Positions 35,276 to 47,540 are shown, counted from the first letter of the stretch. The stretch is 64,000 bases of DNA from Erythrocercus mccallii (GCA_013397435.1 VZRG01000345.1:248001-312000), one strand, 5' to 3'. Numbers and translations are program-made. Notes: a model not told the origin generated them from the sequence alone.

Positions 35276-38200
35276 GAAGAGCAGAAAAATACAGACCTTT
35301 GTGCTCTGTCTGTATGGGCAGGTGTGGGCACTTGCATTTTGAACCTGCCAGACCAGGGCCAGCTCAGGACTGACGTCCATGCAAACATGCTAATGTAGTA
35401 TGGGATACTTAATACTTCTCAGAACAATTTATTCCCTTAACCTCAGGACTCTGTTAATACAGATGCCTTGAAGGTCTGCCAGGCTTGGGAGATGGGTTTG
35501 GCAGATGTGGAACCATTGGTAACAAAGTACAGAGATATGCCCACAAGCCTCAGTGCAGCTGTAGAAAGACTGGAAAACTTGGCTTTCTTTTGATTTTTTA
35601 CATAGCTACTTTAATTATAAATTTTATTCCATCCCTTTTAGTATGTCAGCTGTATTTCTAGACCAGGATGCTTCCAGCTCTTTGGGTGCTGGGAAGATTG
35701 ACACCAGGAGGCAGAGAGTGCCTTCAGCATCTCCACAGCTGGGTTGCCTGCATGGTTTGAGGGAGCTCAGAAGGGTGCAAATGGCTGAGCAGAGCATGTG
35801 CAGCAGAGCCCAGTACCCTTTTATCTTTCCTTCCCCAGAACCAGCTGGAGTGAAGTCATAATGATAAGAGGTTTTGCTGGGAATAAAGGCAAAACTTGTC
35901 AGGGCATACTCATATGCTGCTCATTTTATGTGAGTACATTTTGCTTCTTCTGCATTTGCAAAGTAGCACGTTAGGGAGTATATAATTAATAACAGTAAAT
36001 TATTCTACATTTTCTTATCAGATAAGAGCTCAAGTATCTGTCAAGACAAGTTGGGTAGACATATACTAAACTATATCTAAAGATCCACAATAAAAAGGAA
36101 AATTTTGGAAGGGCTTCAGTCAGCACCAAGCAGCTGCAAATTTTGCTTAGGATGAAATAATGAACCCATCTAAGGGTCTGTCTCTGAGAAAAGTTTTGCC
36201 AAATTATTCTTGTCAGAAGCTGTATTTGGCTTCTCACCTTGATACCTTTCAAAAAAAGGAATTGGAACAAGCACCTCAAAATGGGTCAGGCTAGGTAACA
36301 TTAGGGTATAATGAATAAAAAAAGAAAAAAAAGAGTGCCCTTATATGCAGCTATTTTGCAAAACCAAGACACTGCAGATGCTGCTGAAGTTGCTTTGGTA
36401 TTGCTTACCTAAATGTCTTCACTCATATTTATATTCAAATCTTACACTAGATGATATGATGTGCAAGATAAAACTCCAATATAAAATCAGCCAATGCCCT
36501 TAAGGCCACGATACAAATGCTTCTATTTGTAGTATTTGATTAACTATTATACTGCTCTTGTTTCACAGTATAGATTTCTGTGATGAAAATGAGTTAGTTG
36601 CTGTACTGGCAACTAACAAAACAGGAACTAGTGAGAAAAAAAGGACTAGTTTGGGTGCACACACATTGAAACAGAGGCTGTCTTGATTTCAACTGAGATA
36701 GAGATAATTTCGGATTCAATCCTTTTTGTTTATTTGAGACTATTTCTGTGCAGAAACAGAACTAATGCCTTCTTCATAAGAGCAACCATTTAGGAAATAC
36801 ATATTTAATTGCATAAAGATGGATTTGCCTTATTTTTTTTGTTGTTGAGACAATTGTGTCATCTTTCACAACAATGACTTTTTACTTGAGAGTTGTAACC
36901 CTCTGTTGAAAAAAATCATTTGAGTGATGTAGCAATTGTGATATTCTACTTCTTCAATGTTGTAAGAATGTAATTTATTACACTTTTGGGCAAAACTGAT
37001 ACTAGTTTGGAAGTATTTATATGTGTATGTACATATTTTACCAAACTTACTGGTTGAAGGCACACTCATCAGCCATGAATTAGGGACATCAGCATAATAT
37101 GGGTGCTGTATGTTAGCTAAAGGTCATAGTTATGGCATGTTCATATAGAGAAGGATGCAAAATTGTCACACACCTTTGTGTGTGTATACGAATGTGTGAT
37201 GCACATGTATGCGTGGCAGCCTGGCCCCTGCACTTGCATCTTGTTTTATATCTGTATCATTGCTTTAGCTGTAATAAAGCCCTTCTGAATGTGGAGCCAA
37301 AGGAGTTTGGTTAGAAAATTTGCTGGTAGAAAAGACTTTAGATAGTCATAGGATCCTCCTGTTTACAGAACTAAAACTCACTCTTTTTTGTTCTTTTTCC
37401 TTCTGGCCCAGAAAGTACTAAGCTTTAGAAATAGTATTCATACATTAACTGGGAGGTAACTCCCTGTTCAAGTGGTCAAGGCCCCTGTATTCAAAAGTGT
37501 GCTGAGATGTGTTGTCTAAATGCATAACCGTCAGTTAGCATTGTGGAATGGGTGGCAGGCCAAGTTAATCAATAATTAAATTACCAGTGACCCATTTTGT
37601 TTACTTCTAGTTGAAAGGGAATTTCTGCATTCTTGGATTAGTTATCATTTATTCAGTTTTTCACGGATGGATTCAGATGATGCTTTTCCTGCCTTCAGGA
37701 TCCAATGCTATAAATGACAAACAGGTGTCCAGATGCACTTTCCCTGACAGCTTGCATTGCATGTATTTACCTAGAATAACTCCTGACAAAATTTGCTGCC
37801 AAAAGTTTAAGTTACCTTCACTTATGGTGAGGGTGGTCATGGATGCAATCGCTCCAGCAATGGCCAGAAATGTTTTTTTTTTAAAGTTGCAAGCCCTTGT
37901 GAGAAGGACAATGTTCATATGTTGTAGTTATTATTATTACCCATTTTTATTGTGAAGGCAGCTGGCTGGAGCTCCAGAAATAGAATAGTTTTAAAGTGAA
38001 GCAGAACTTTTCATTTGTCTCTAAAAATAGGTCATCTTCCAGAATGGAATTTGAAACTGCCAGTTTTTGTGCTTTTGAATTCCCAGAGTTATTCTTGTTG
38101 GATTTCTCTTCATACAATTTTAATATGAACCCTTTGAAATTGGATGCCAGCTGAAATGTTTCTTTGGCTTGAAAGTCTGCATTTCACTTGCAGTTGCTTT

Positions 38201-41200
38201 AGTTAAAAAAAGAAAAGCTGGATGAGAACAGGTGGTGTGACATACTTTTTTTGGTAAGCATTCTACATTTATGTGGTATGTGGCACCACCACAGTCATGT
38301 TGCAGCAGAGAAGCACACAATACATATCCTGGTGAAATCAAACTTGAATTTAATCTGCCCTTTTGATTTCTCATAGTATGAAGTATGATATGCTCTATAT
38401 AGACGCCCTAACTCTTTGCAACATATTATTGTGCATGTGTTAATTATAATACTGGCTAGAGACCTAAACAGAAATTAGAGTGTGCATGTCTTAACTCCTA
38501 ACGAGGAACTCAGGAGATCGTTCAGCAAGCAACTGACAGCAAACAACACGGACAGCACCATTTTACCTCCACTATGCACATGAGAAACCTATATGCAGGA
38601 AAATGTAATTTATTGTCCCAGAAGCATTAAGCCTATGTCTAGACATCATAACTCGGGAAACATCTGAGTTTCTGGCTCAGAATGTGCACAAAGGCTGTGT
38701 CTGGATCACATTTTGGGGTGAACCCATGTGCATGCCAGCCATCTCACCTCAGATACCTGGATTTCATAGGAAGGATGTCTGGGGATCTGTGAGCCAGGCT
38801 AAAGCTGCAGTGAACTCCAAGAGATGCCTGGCCCAGCCAGTCAGGGAGCTGGATGCAGATGATGAAATATCTTGGCAAATAGCTGTGCTTCAGGCAGAGC
38901 CACAAAAAATAAAAATAAAACTCTCTAAACTTTACAAAGTTAACTTCAGTGCATAGGCACAAATTTGTCATCTATGGGTCCAAACATTTAATAGGATTAA
39001 AACGTTTAAATGGGTCTCAGTGTGTGGGTACAGTTTTAAATAGGGTGATGGGGAAAGGGTTGGAATATTTCCACTATTGCCCAGAGCCATTTGCTGGATT
39101 CTAGGAACAACACTTCTGTGCAGCCCCACTTTTCAATGAGCAGAGGCACAGAGCAGATTGATAAGGCATTTTGAAATGTGCTATGATTATTTTAAAAATA
39201 AAATGTCTGCTACATCACAGATGGGTTACTGGTGAACTCCTAGGTGTGGTAAAACTTTTTGAATGTATTAAAGAAAAAAAATGCAGGGGCACTTCACACT
39301 CATAATCCTGCCTCTGGCCAGTGTTTAGTGCTATAGTAGCAGTGACCATTTAAGGACATAAGCAAGACAAAGTATATGAATAGAGGTAATATGGTCTATA
39401 TTATCCAAATATGGTCTTTATTATCTCTTCCTAAAAACACTGTCTTTGTGTATGTATTTCTGATTTGTCCTATTCTCAGCACAATGGTCTCTAGGTTTTA
39501 CTGAAAGTTTTTCTGATAAAGCTACTGCCCTGTGTAGAATATTTTATGAAAATCCTTGTGACCACTGGAAGACAAAGCTTTACTGTTATTTGCACCTCAG
39601 ACTTCAATATAGCTGTAGGATTTATGCCTACTCAACTAATAAGATCTTCAGAGAGCACATTCGTTTAATTTTAAAACGCTCTTCAAAATGTGCAAATTCA
39701 CAGATGTTAATGATTACACACATGTTTTTCCTTATTGCTTCAAAGCCAGCAAAGGCCAAATTCAGCTGTAATTTGTACTGCAGTGATGAGATTTGAATGA
39801 ACATCAATGACATAAAAAAACATATTCAGGGACTTGGGGGGGTTTGCAGATAATAGGGCATTTCTAGAAATGTCTGTTTTGGAGAATTCAGTCCTACGCT
39901 TCAGCTCATTAAGCAGCAGGAGGGTCACTCCCTAATGTAAAGTCAAAGTTGAGCAGAAGGGAAAGAGAAAGGATAGAAGCACCTTCTGCACCCCATGGCA
40001 GCAACTGCATCTTGGATCCACTCCTTCAATTTTATGGATGAGAAGGAAAAAATAAAAAGAGGAAATGAAGTGATGGGGGGAAAACATGACACCCAAGAGC
40101 AACTGCAGTGGTAACAATTGTGCAGCACACACTCTGCTACTGAGACTTTACTCATGCCCTCTATATTTATTTAAATATTTCATGTGCTGCCATGCATTTT
40201 TGCTGATATATACACTTTATATGTTATAGTTTCCCCCATTTCTATGGTAATTCTAGTATCAAACATTTTAAAGTAAGACACTGAAATATGAAAAAAAAAG
40301 AAAAATACATTCTATACAAATATGTGTGATGAGAAGTAGTTTAATAACATGTAGAAATTTGTGCCCTAAAAAGAAGATTTTAATACGTTTTCTTTCTTCA
40401 AAGCTGATGCAAACATATGGATTTGTTTAAGTTCTTTTTACACAATTGCTAAGATTTTTAGAAGAGGCTAGGCTTCAAAACACCAGTCTGTGTTTGTATA
40501 TAAGCCCTCTCTCACAATTCCCATTCACATTAGAAATATTCATTAAACACAAATTTCAGAACTTTAAATTGTTTAAGTACAAAGCTGGCAGACTCAAGGC
40601 AACTGCTTCTGAAATTTGTGCTCTAATCTCTGCAGCAGCTCCTTTTAAGGATCAGATTCCATTTTCTCTGAGTGGAATATAATGCCTGTAGGAATACACA
40701 TGCACACAAATAATTTTCCTGTCTCTTTGATATCCAAACAAAAAGCTGAAGGCACTACTGTAAGGCATCTGCCTGGCACTTTGTAAAGCCTCTAACTCAC
40801 TGCGTGACTGAGCTCCAACACAAGTCCATGTGACCAGTGAGACGGTGCCTTTTGGGAAGGACACTCCTCACCCACTCCTCCGTGGTGAACTTGACTCCTG
40901 GCTCAGCACACAGGAGCTTTGCAGCAATGCAAATGCCTGATATACTTAGCATCAGAAAGTAATTCAAATTCTTTCAACTTGTATCTTCAGACTGGAAATT
41001 TGTTCCTCTTTTCAGTCACTCTTTAATGACAGGATAACATTTTCCCCTTCTAATCAGCCACTTACAAGGTTACTTCATTTCCCCCTGGGTCACCTAGTGC
41101 TAAAGCTGAAGTGTTCAGGACTAGTGCATGCAAACACATGCACTGTGCTTTGCGTGTTGCAGTACCTCTCTGAGGTTTGCTACTGAGGCACGGCACGCTC

Positions 41201-42705
41201 CAGCACAGCCTCATTCCCCAGTTTCGCTTGGTAATACTGCTGTATACTTACCAAACATTCCCTTATGTGGGAATTAGGCAAGAGCTTTAGGGAGCTTAGG
41301 CAAACAAACATTTACGTTTACTGGACTGTATTCTTACAGTGGCCTAATCATAAGTTACTTACAAAATTTTGAGGCTCTAAGTGAACAGGGCATTTTGTCA
41401 AGACAAGGCATTGCCTAATTTTTATGCAAGCTAAAGCTGCTACCCTGATGCAGCAATGATCTTGAATTACCTTAAGTCATTTTGCCATATTTCTGAACTC
41501 TGTTTGATGGGGAAAGAAAGCAACAGGCACCTGGATTCATCACTGCAGTTACTGCAAACATGCTTTAAGAAGTTTGGGCTATAGAAACCCTTCATGGTTT
41601 TGACATCTGCCTGAGGGGAGCTCATGGCAGGACTGGGCCCAAAATGACCTGTTTCTCATATCAGGCAGTATCACTGCAGGCAAAGGAAGCTGAAGAACCA
41701 GATTTTCAGACACTACAAAGAACACTATTGTGTGAACACTCCGAGGGTATTGAAGGGAGAGGTCGGAGAGGTCCAATCCTGTATGGCATTTTTACAGATG
41801 CACAGTTTCAAACATGAGAATAATCATACGGATTACAATGAATTGCTTACAAACTTAAAACTAAATGCATGATTTGTTGGATTAAGGCTAGGGCAAAATC
41901 TCACCAAATTTAATTCCTGGTTCTTTCTAATTGTACAGCTAGGCCAATCTGTTCCTTGCCCATTACCTTTTGCAATAGCAATTAATTTGCAATGAGTTGG
42001 TCCCTCACATGATTTTAATTAATTTTTTGAAAAATGAGTGACAGCCATTGAGATGCAGCATTAACCAAATCTAACAGGATGGCTAATTTGCTGCTGCCTG
42101 CACCTGCCTTTCTTGTTGATGAATATTGCAGAAGTATGTGTCACTTTCACTACCACAGACCTTTATTCATATTTATAATTCAGCTGGAGCACACCCTTGC
42201 CTGAAGTCATCTCAATGCCTACCAAAATGCAGCTCCAAATATGATTCAGTGACAAGTGCTTAATGCACATCCATTTGCTAGGGGCTCACACTTGGCAGCA
42301 AAATGTTTGCACACCCATTGTAATTTTAAAAGTAGCATTGGAGAGAAAAGACAATAATTGGGCTTATTTGAGGGCTTACCAGAGACAGAATATTTTTCAA
42401 AATTATTTTGAATATTTAGTCAATGTCTTTTTTCTCCTCCTAGTTCCAATTTTATTATTTTGTTTTGGTTTTTTTTCTTTCTCTATTAAAAGACCAACAT
42501 GTAACCCCAGTCTTTCAAACACAGTCATATGCAAGTGCAAAGATGAGACTACAAGGCAGGAATTGGCAAATACCATTATTTTAAATAGCTTCTTAGGTAA
42601 AAGAACCACAACAACATTAACACACTTGGGTGGATAAGCTATGAGCAGACTGCTCTCTGTTGGATCTTACTATTCCTGTTCTTATTCCCAATACAGATAC
42701 ATCCT

Positions 42706-42727
42706 TGGGGGGTGGCGGGGAGGGGGT
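42706..42727 (+). other. G-rich tract with quadruplex potential
   Basis: Four closely spaced G runs (6, 2, 4 and 5 G separated by single bases) are followed by a GT-rich stretch. A two-tetrad quadruplex is possible, and a three-tetrad one only with a bulge. It lies about 60 bp from the GC island at 42.78 kb. Confidence 0.5.
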
Positions 42728-42779
42728 GTGTGTATGTGAAAGCTCCATAAATAAATTTCCTAGCCAGGCGCTTCGTTTT

Positions 42780-42985
42780 AGGCGCCCAGGTCTGGCATTC
42801 TCAGGATGCCGGGGCTGGTGCCGCTGCCGCCGCCGCCGCGCCCGGCTCCAGGCGCAGCCCGGCCGGCAGCCCCGGCTGCGGGGCTGGGGGGACCTCTCGT
42901 GGTGGCAATGGAGGGACCAGCCCCCGGCTCCTCTGCTCCCGGACACCCACAGCAAAGCTGCGCTCCGCAGGGAAGCCGACTGGAA
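42780..42985. promoter_or_regulatory. Small CpG/GC-rich island, function unknown
   Basis: About 200 bp of GC-rich DNA with a (GCC)n-like core near 42826-42842, isolated in AT-rich DNA and ending about 65 bp before a CR1. On the plus strand an ATG at 42806 opens a 73-codon proline/alanine-rich frame ending at 43027. On the minus strand a good pyrimidine-rich acceptor (CCTTTTTCACTTCCAG) faces into the island near 42980. Either could be coincidence. No known exon was recognised. It may be an orphan promoter, an exon of an unannotated transcript, or a GC-biased insertion. Confidence 0.4.
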
Positions 42986-43049
42986 GTGAAAAAGGGAATA
43001 GAAGTGCAAATTAACGAGAAGAAATGAAACGATGCTTTGACTGCAAGGG

Positions 43050-43513
43050 GCTGAGGTGCTGGAGGGTGTCCAAAGCAAAGCAGCAAAAGTGGCGCGGTGT
43101 CTGGAACATAGTTCCCATGAGGACCAGCCGAGGGAGCTGGGTTCCTTAGCCTGGAGAAAAGAAGGCTCAGAGGGGAACTTGTCCCTCTCTGCAACTGCCT
43201 GAAAGGAAGGTGTAGCCAGGTGAGGATTGGTCTCTTCTCCGGAGTAAAAAGTGACAGCATGAGAGGAAACGGCCTCAAGTTGCATCAGGGAAGGTTTTGC
43301 TTGGATATTAGGAGAAGTTTCTTCACTGAAAGGGTGGTCATGCATTGAAAGAGACTGGCCAGAGATGTGGTGAAATCACCTTCCCTAGAAGCGTTCAAAA
43401 AATTGGTGGATGTGGCACTTAAGAACTCTTTTTGTTTGTGGACTTGGCAGTGCTTGGTTAAAGTTTGGACATAGTGACATTTTCCAAACTAACAATTTCA
43501 TGATTCTACGATT
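43050..43513 (+). mobile_element. CR1 LINE 3' fragment, sense, host of a nested CR1
   Basis: Plus-orientation CR1 3' region: GCTGGAGGGTGTCCAAAGC, then TAGCCTGGAGAAAAGAAGGC, AACTGCCTGAAAGGAAGG, GGATATTAGGAGAAGTTTC and TTCACTGAAAGGGTGGTCAT. It runs to the terminal TGATTCTACGATT. The element is 5' truncated near 43050. Its octamer tail is interrupted at 43513/43514 by a second, oppositely oriented CR1, and the remaining octamers reappear at about 44103-44133. Confidence 0.93.
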
Positions 43514-44102
43514 ATCACAGAACCATGGAATGGTTTGGTTTGGAAGTTACCTTAATGTTCATCTCATTCCAAACCCTCTGTCATGAGGAGAGACAGGCTG
43601 GTCAAAGCCTCATCCAGCCTGGCCTTGAACATTTCCAGGGATGGGCAACAACTTCTCAGTGAAACCTGTTCTACTGCCTCACTAGTGGAAGAATTTCTCC
43701 CTAACTCTAATCTAGATCAACTCTCTTTCAGTTTTAAACTATTCTGTCTTGTTCTATCACTACACTCCCTGTGTAAATAAATAGTCTCTCCCTGTCTTTC
43801 CTGTAGGCTCCTTTTAGGTACTTGAAGGCTGCTCTAAGATCTACTCAGAGGCTTCTCTTCTCTAGACTGAACAACTCCAATTCTCCCAGCCTCTCTCTAC
43901 ACAAGAGGTGCTCCAAACCTTTCATCTTCATGGCCCTCCTCTGGGCTTGCTCCAACAGGTCCATGTCCTTCTCCTATCGGGAGCCACAGACCTGGACACA
44001 ACACTTAAGGTGGGATCTTATGAGAGAAGAGGGGCAGAATCATCTCCCTTGTTCTGCTGGCCACACTTCTCCTGATGCAGCCCAGGGTATGATTGGCTTT
44101 CT
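43514..44102 (-). mobile_element. CR1 LINE 3' fragment, antisense, nested
   Basis: Begins with ATCACAGAACCATGGAATGG, the reverse complement of a CR1 3' end. It passes through CCAGCCTGGCCTTGAACATT, CTGAACAACTCCAATTCTCC and TGGACACAACACTTAAGGTG, and stops at GGTATGATTGGCTTTCT. There it is 5' truncated, and the sequence changes directly to octamer repeats belonging to the host CR1. It inserted into the tail of the older element and so post-dates it. Confidence 0.93.
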
Positions 44103-44133
44103 ATGACTATGATTCTATGTGTATAATTCTGTG
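44103..44133 (+). repeat. Displaced CR1 terminal octamers
   Basis: ATGACTATGATTCTATG followed by a degraded ATAATTCTGTG is the expected continuation of the ATTCTATG tail of the host CR1 ending at 43513. Its position after the antisense CR1 is what shows the nesting. Confidence 0.75.
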
Positions 44134-45075
44134 TCTATTACTCAATGCCAGTGCTGGTGCAAACATGAGCACCTGTCTATATTTTAAAAATATACAGCAT
44201 GAAAATTCAGTTTTCTGAGTAATTAGTGCCTATATTCATTGTGCAGGTGTAACTTTCAGTCCTTTCACTGATACACAATCCCAACGCAAGAGTTTTTTCA
44301 TCCCAGTTTGAGGGACATGCTTTCATCCTTCCTCCAGCAGTAATGTTGCAAATTTTTGTTTATTCTTGTAGCATTAGCTTTGTGGAATTAAAGAAAAGTC
44401 ACTATATGCTTATACAATTCAATATTTCTTGTTTTTTTTCATGCATTCTGGATTTTTTAAAAATCAAAAATACCTAAACTGTGAGTTTGAAGAAATTTGA
44501 AGATTCTAGTTTCATAAAAATTTATGAACAATGCATTTGGTCTGGGAATAAAACTCTTTAGCCATGGCCCGAACTATGCACGAGACAAACTGAGAACAGA
44601 ATCAGGTACAAATGTAAACTCACATACTGCTCACAAGTGGGTTTTCTTTTACCTTCTGGAGTATCTAATGGAAATGTACCTACATGTGTGTCTCCAAGGC
44701 ACAAGACCCAAGGCTATCTTCAAGATAGCCCAGATTCCTATTTAAGCTTCTTAATGGAGAGATAAAGGGACTCTCATCAATCATTTTTTACCTGCTTGCA
44801 TACACGAAAGTAAGATAGAGGTGCAGTGTTTTGCTTATTTCTTCATTTGTTCAGGATTTTTTTAACCAAGAACTACTGAAATCTGTTCCAGCCAACTAGC
44901 TGAAGTGCAGCTGCAGTGCTGAGATTGGACCTCAGGCAAGTACAAGGTAAGGTACAGAAAGGTGGCTCTGAACCTCTTCCAGATGCTTCCAGGATAGAAA
45001 GGGAGCTGTTGCTGTGATTCTGTCTGCGCAGAATTTTAATGGATTGGAGGGACACATTTTCAAGAGGATGGATTC
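44134..45075. other. Non-coding spacer between CR1 clusters
   Basis: I see no repeat or gene. AT-rich sequence with short chance frames only. Confidence 0.5.
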
Positions 45076-45306
45076 AAAGGATCACAGGATCACAGGACTG
45101 CAATATAAGCAGAGGGGACATATAAGCACAGGAGCCCTCTGGCCCAACTTTCTCTCCCAGGAGAGTCAGCTCTGAGGTCAAACCAGGTTGATAAGGGCTT
45201 CATTCAGTTAAGGCTTGAAAACCCTCAAAGACAGAGAGTGCATCACCTCTCTGGACAACCCATGCCTTTGCTTGAGTATTGTCATAGGGACAAACTTCTA
45301 TCCAGT
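45076..45306 (-). mobile_element. Old CR1 LINE, antisense, 3' part (split by LTR)
   Basis: Starts with a degraded terminal repeat (GGATCACAGGATCACAGGAC) and continues through GGCTTCATTCAGTTAAGGC, GCATCACCTCTCTGGACAAC and AGGGACAAACTTCTATCCAG. It is interrupted at 45306/45307 by an LTR, and the same element resumes at about 45900. It is considerably more diverged than the CR1 at 18.86 kb. Confidence 0.82.
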
Positions 45307-45899
45307 TGTTGCGGTTTAACCCCAGATATCATTAAAGCACTACACAGTTGCTTGCTCACTCCCCCATAGTGGGATAGAGGAAAGAATCTGAAGCGTGAAA
45401 GTGAGAAAGAAACTAATGTGTCCAGATAAAACCAGTTCAGTATTTAAAAAGTTGTTCTGCTTTTTTAATTGTAAGGAAAAAAAAAACAAGCACCAAAACA
45501 TCAAATAGAGAGCAAAATAAAACACACACAAAAAAATTATGTATGGAAAGAAAAACCCACCGACCAATGCACAGTCAAGTCCCTGAGCAGCTGCATCCCT
45601 GCCAACCTCCATTCAGAGTTTTATTGCTGAATATAATGCCATATGGTCTGGAATATTCCTTTGGCCAGTTGAAGTCAGATATCCTGGCTGTGCCTCTTCC
45701 CAGCTCCTTGTGCACCCTCAGCCTCCTTGATGCTGGGGTGCAGTGAGAGGCAGAAAAGGCCTTGACCCTGTGCAAGCCCTGTTCAGCAGTCAGGAAAACA
45801 TCTCTGTGATGTCAAAACTGTTTCCAGCACAAGTCCAAAACACAACCCCTACCAGCTACTGTGAAGAAAATTTACCCTATTCCAACCCAAACCAGCACA
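45307..45899 (-). mobile_element. Solo LTR of an avian endogenous retrovirus, antisense
   Basis: A complete LTR of about 593 bp bounded by TGTTG at the left and CAGCACA at the right, which on the minus strand gives the expected TG...CA ends. Diagnostic words include GGTTTAACCCCAG, TTGCTTGCTCACTCCCCCA, CCATATGGTCTGGAATATTC with CTTTGGCCAGTTGAAGTCAG, and AAAGGCCTTGACCCTGTG. This is an abundant avian LTR family, probably ERV-L-like as I recall it. No internal retroviral sequence is attached, so it is a recombination product. The flanks show imperfect 5-bp candidates (CCAGT and CCATT) rather than an exact duplication, in keeping with age. It interrupts an older CR1. Confidence 0.88.
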
Positions 45900-46490
45900 C
45901 CATTTTTAACTTTTATTCTTTCAAACCTGCTGCTTCCCATCTTCCTGTCCTTCATTGTAGTGAAGAACCTGATTCCTCCTCAATGACCTCCCTGTTGGCA
46001 CCAGGAGCTGTTAGGTCTCCTGAAGATGTCTTGGCTCAGGCTGAGCAATCTCACTCCTGCAGCATTTCCTGGAGCCAGCCCGCACCGAAGTGGTGCCTCT
46101 GCTGAACTTGATCCAGTTATAGCCAATGCCTCTCCTGCATTTGGGGCCTGGCACTAATATAGTAAGTGCAGAGTAGAGGGGAATAATCATCCTTCGGTCT
46201 CTGGCTCTGCCCCAGCACAATATTTGTCGGCCTTCTTTGGTGCCAGGGCACTACTGGCTCAAGCTCATCTTGCTGCTCACTTGTTTCTCCACAGAGCTGC
46301 CACTGGCTAGGCAGGATCAGCCTTCACAGGTGCCAGAGGCTTTTCCCTTCCAGGAGCAAGACTTTGCATTTGTCCTTGAATTTCACAACGTTGGACCATT
46401 CTTCCATCCTGTCTACATCCTTCTGAATGGCCCGTACTCAAGTGTATTCACTAATTTCCCCCAAATTGGTGTCACCTGCAAAATTTGATT
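45900..46490 (-). mobile_element. Old CR1 LINE, antisense, 5' part (split by LTR)
   Basis: Continues the CR1 broken at 45306. Recognisable segments are GCAGAGTAGAGGGGAATAAT, GACTTTGCATTTGTCCTTGA, ATCCTTCTGAATGGCC and TTGGTGTCACCTGCAAAATT. They follow the reverse-complement CR1 order up to the 3' part of the reverse-transcriptase region. The element fades near 46490. Frames across it (for example 46237-46488) are not genes. Confidence 0.8.
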
Positions 46491-47242
46491 AGAAGTAGAT
46501 CCATGCATATAAGCAAAGGATATGGCTACAGGATTTTTTTGTAGACCAACATCTGCTCACTCCTTTCCTACTCCAAGTGTTTATGTGGCTTCCAGCCTTA
46601 GCTAACATACATTGCCTCTCAGCAGAGTCTAATATCTTGGGATCAAGATTATGCTAATCACAGCTAAATAGTCAGCATTTGTAGTGTCCTGGATTCTCAG
46701 AAGCCATAACTCTACTGTGAAGGCTCCGGATTGATTGATGCAGTGATGTGGTTCATTAGCTATAGTCTCCAGTTCTGCCCCCTAAGATCCTATGCACCGT
46801 TTAAAGACTTGCTGCCAGCTGTCTTTATCCAACAATTCCCGCAGAAAGCGTAAAAAAGCAAAGAAAATTTGTTTTGACAAAGAGACCAGGAAAAAAAATT
46901 GAATTATTGTGCCACTGTGGTAGGCAGGTTTCCTGAGTTCACAGACTCAAGGTGGCTCAGAGGGGCAAGCTGCCCCATTCTTCTTGCAAATGATTAAAAG
47001 CCTTGTGAGTATCAGCACTGTTAAAGCCGTTCAGTTTCTCTTGCCAGCAGGCACTTATGCCACTACCACTACCACCACCACAGAGGATCTATTTTCTCTA
47101 GGTTCATCATAGAGGTGCCAAGCTCTCCGGGGACTGCACCTGAGAGAGCTGGGAATGTAACCTAGAGCTCTGAACAAATATCCCTGCACTGACAGTGCTG
47201 GTCTTGTGGCTCATGTGCTTGGTATGACTCACTGGCACAATT
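46491..47242. other. Non-coding spacer
   Basis: No recognised element apart from a short ACCACTACCACCACCACA run near 47064-47081. Confidence 0.5.
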
Positions 47243-47540
47243 CTCACAGAATCACAGAATGGTGTGGGTTGGAAGGGACATTAGAGATCATTCAGTTCTG
47301 ACACCTCTGCTGCAGGCAGGGTCATCTTCCACTAGACCAGCTAGCTCACAAGCCCCTATCCAACCCAGTCTTGAAGAATGCTTCTGAGGACAGGGCATTC
47401 ATAACTTCTCTGGGCAACCTGTTCCAGTGGTGAGACACGGCAAAGAATTTATTCCCAATATCTAATCTAAACCTGTCCTCTTTCAGTTTAAAGCCACTGC
47501 CACTTGTGCTGTCACTACATGCCCTTGGCAGGTAAAAGGC
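47243..47540 (-). mobile_element. CR1 LINE 3' fragment, antisense
   Basis: Begins with TCACAGAATCACAGAATGG and GTTGGAAGGGACATTAGAGA, the hallmark CR1 3' end in reverse complement. It passes through GGGCAACCTGTTCCAGTGGT and TCAGTTTAAAGCCACTGCC and ends near 47540. It is 5' truncated, about 300 bp. The 91-codon minus frame at 47346-47621 is a CR1 by-product. Confidence 0.93.

Larger units (their letters stand above)
28726..42700. other. Long non-coding stretch with simple repeats
   Basis: Contains an A/C-rich tract (28961-29065), a 16-bp tandem duplication (32457-32488), an A11/(TA)n tract (35252-35275) and a repeat-free AT-rich block at 41.94-42.24 kb. No CpG island, RNA gene or LINE body seen. 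A minus-strand frame at 37673-37918 contains a hydrophobic stretch (FLAIAGAIASMTTLTIS) but has no acceptor, so it is not called. Confidence 0.5.

Noticed and set aside
37673..37918. Minus-strand frame with a hydrophobic segment, possible membrane exon
   Set aside because: No pyrimidine tract or AG precedes the candidate exon, and the residue pattern could come from AT-rich sequence.
42617..43345. 242-codon minus-strand frame across the GC island
   Set aside because: Its upstream half is the complement of a CR1 and the rest is GC-rich island. The frame spans unrelated sequence types and is not a single gene.
45743..46488. Plus-strand frames in the 45.7-46.5 kb region
   Set aside because: They cover the LTR and antisense CR1 and are products of transposon sequence.
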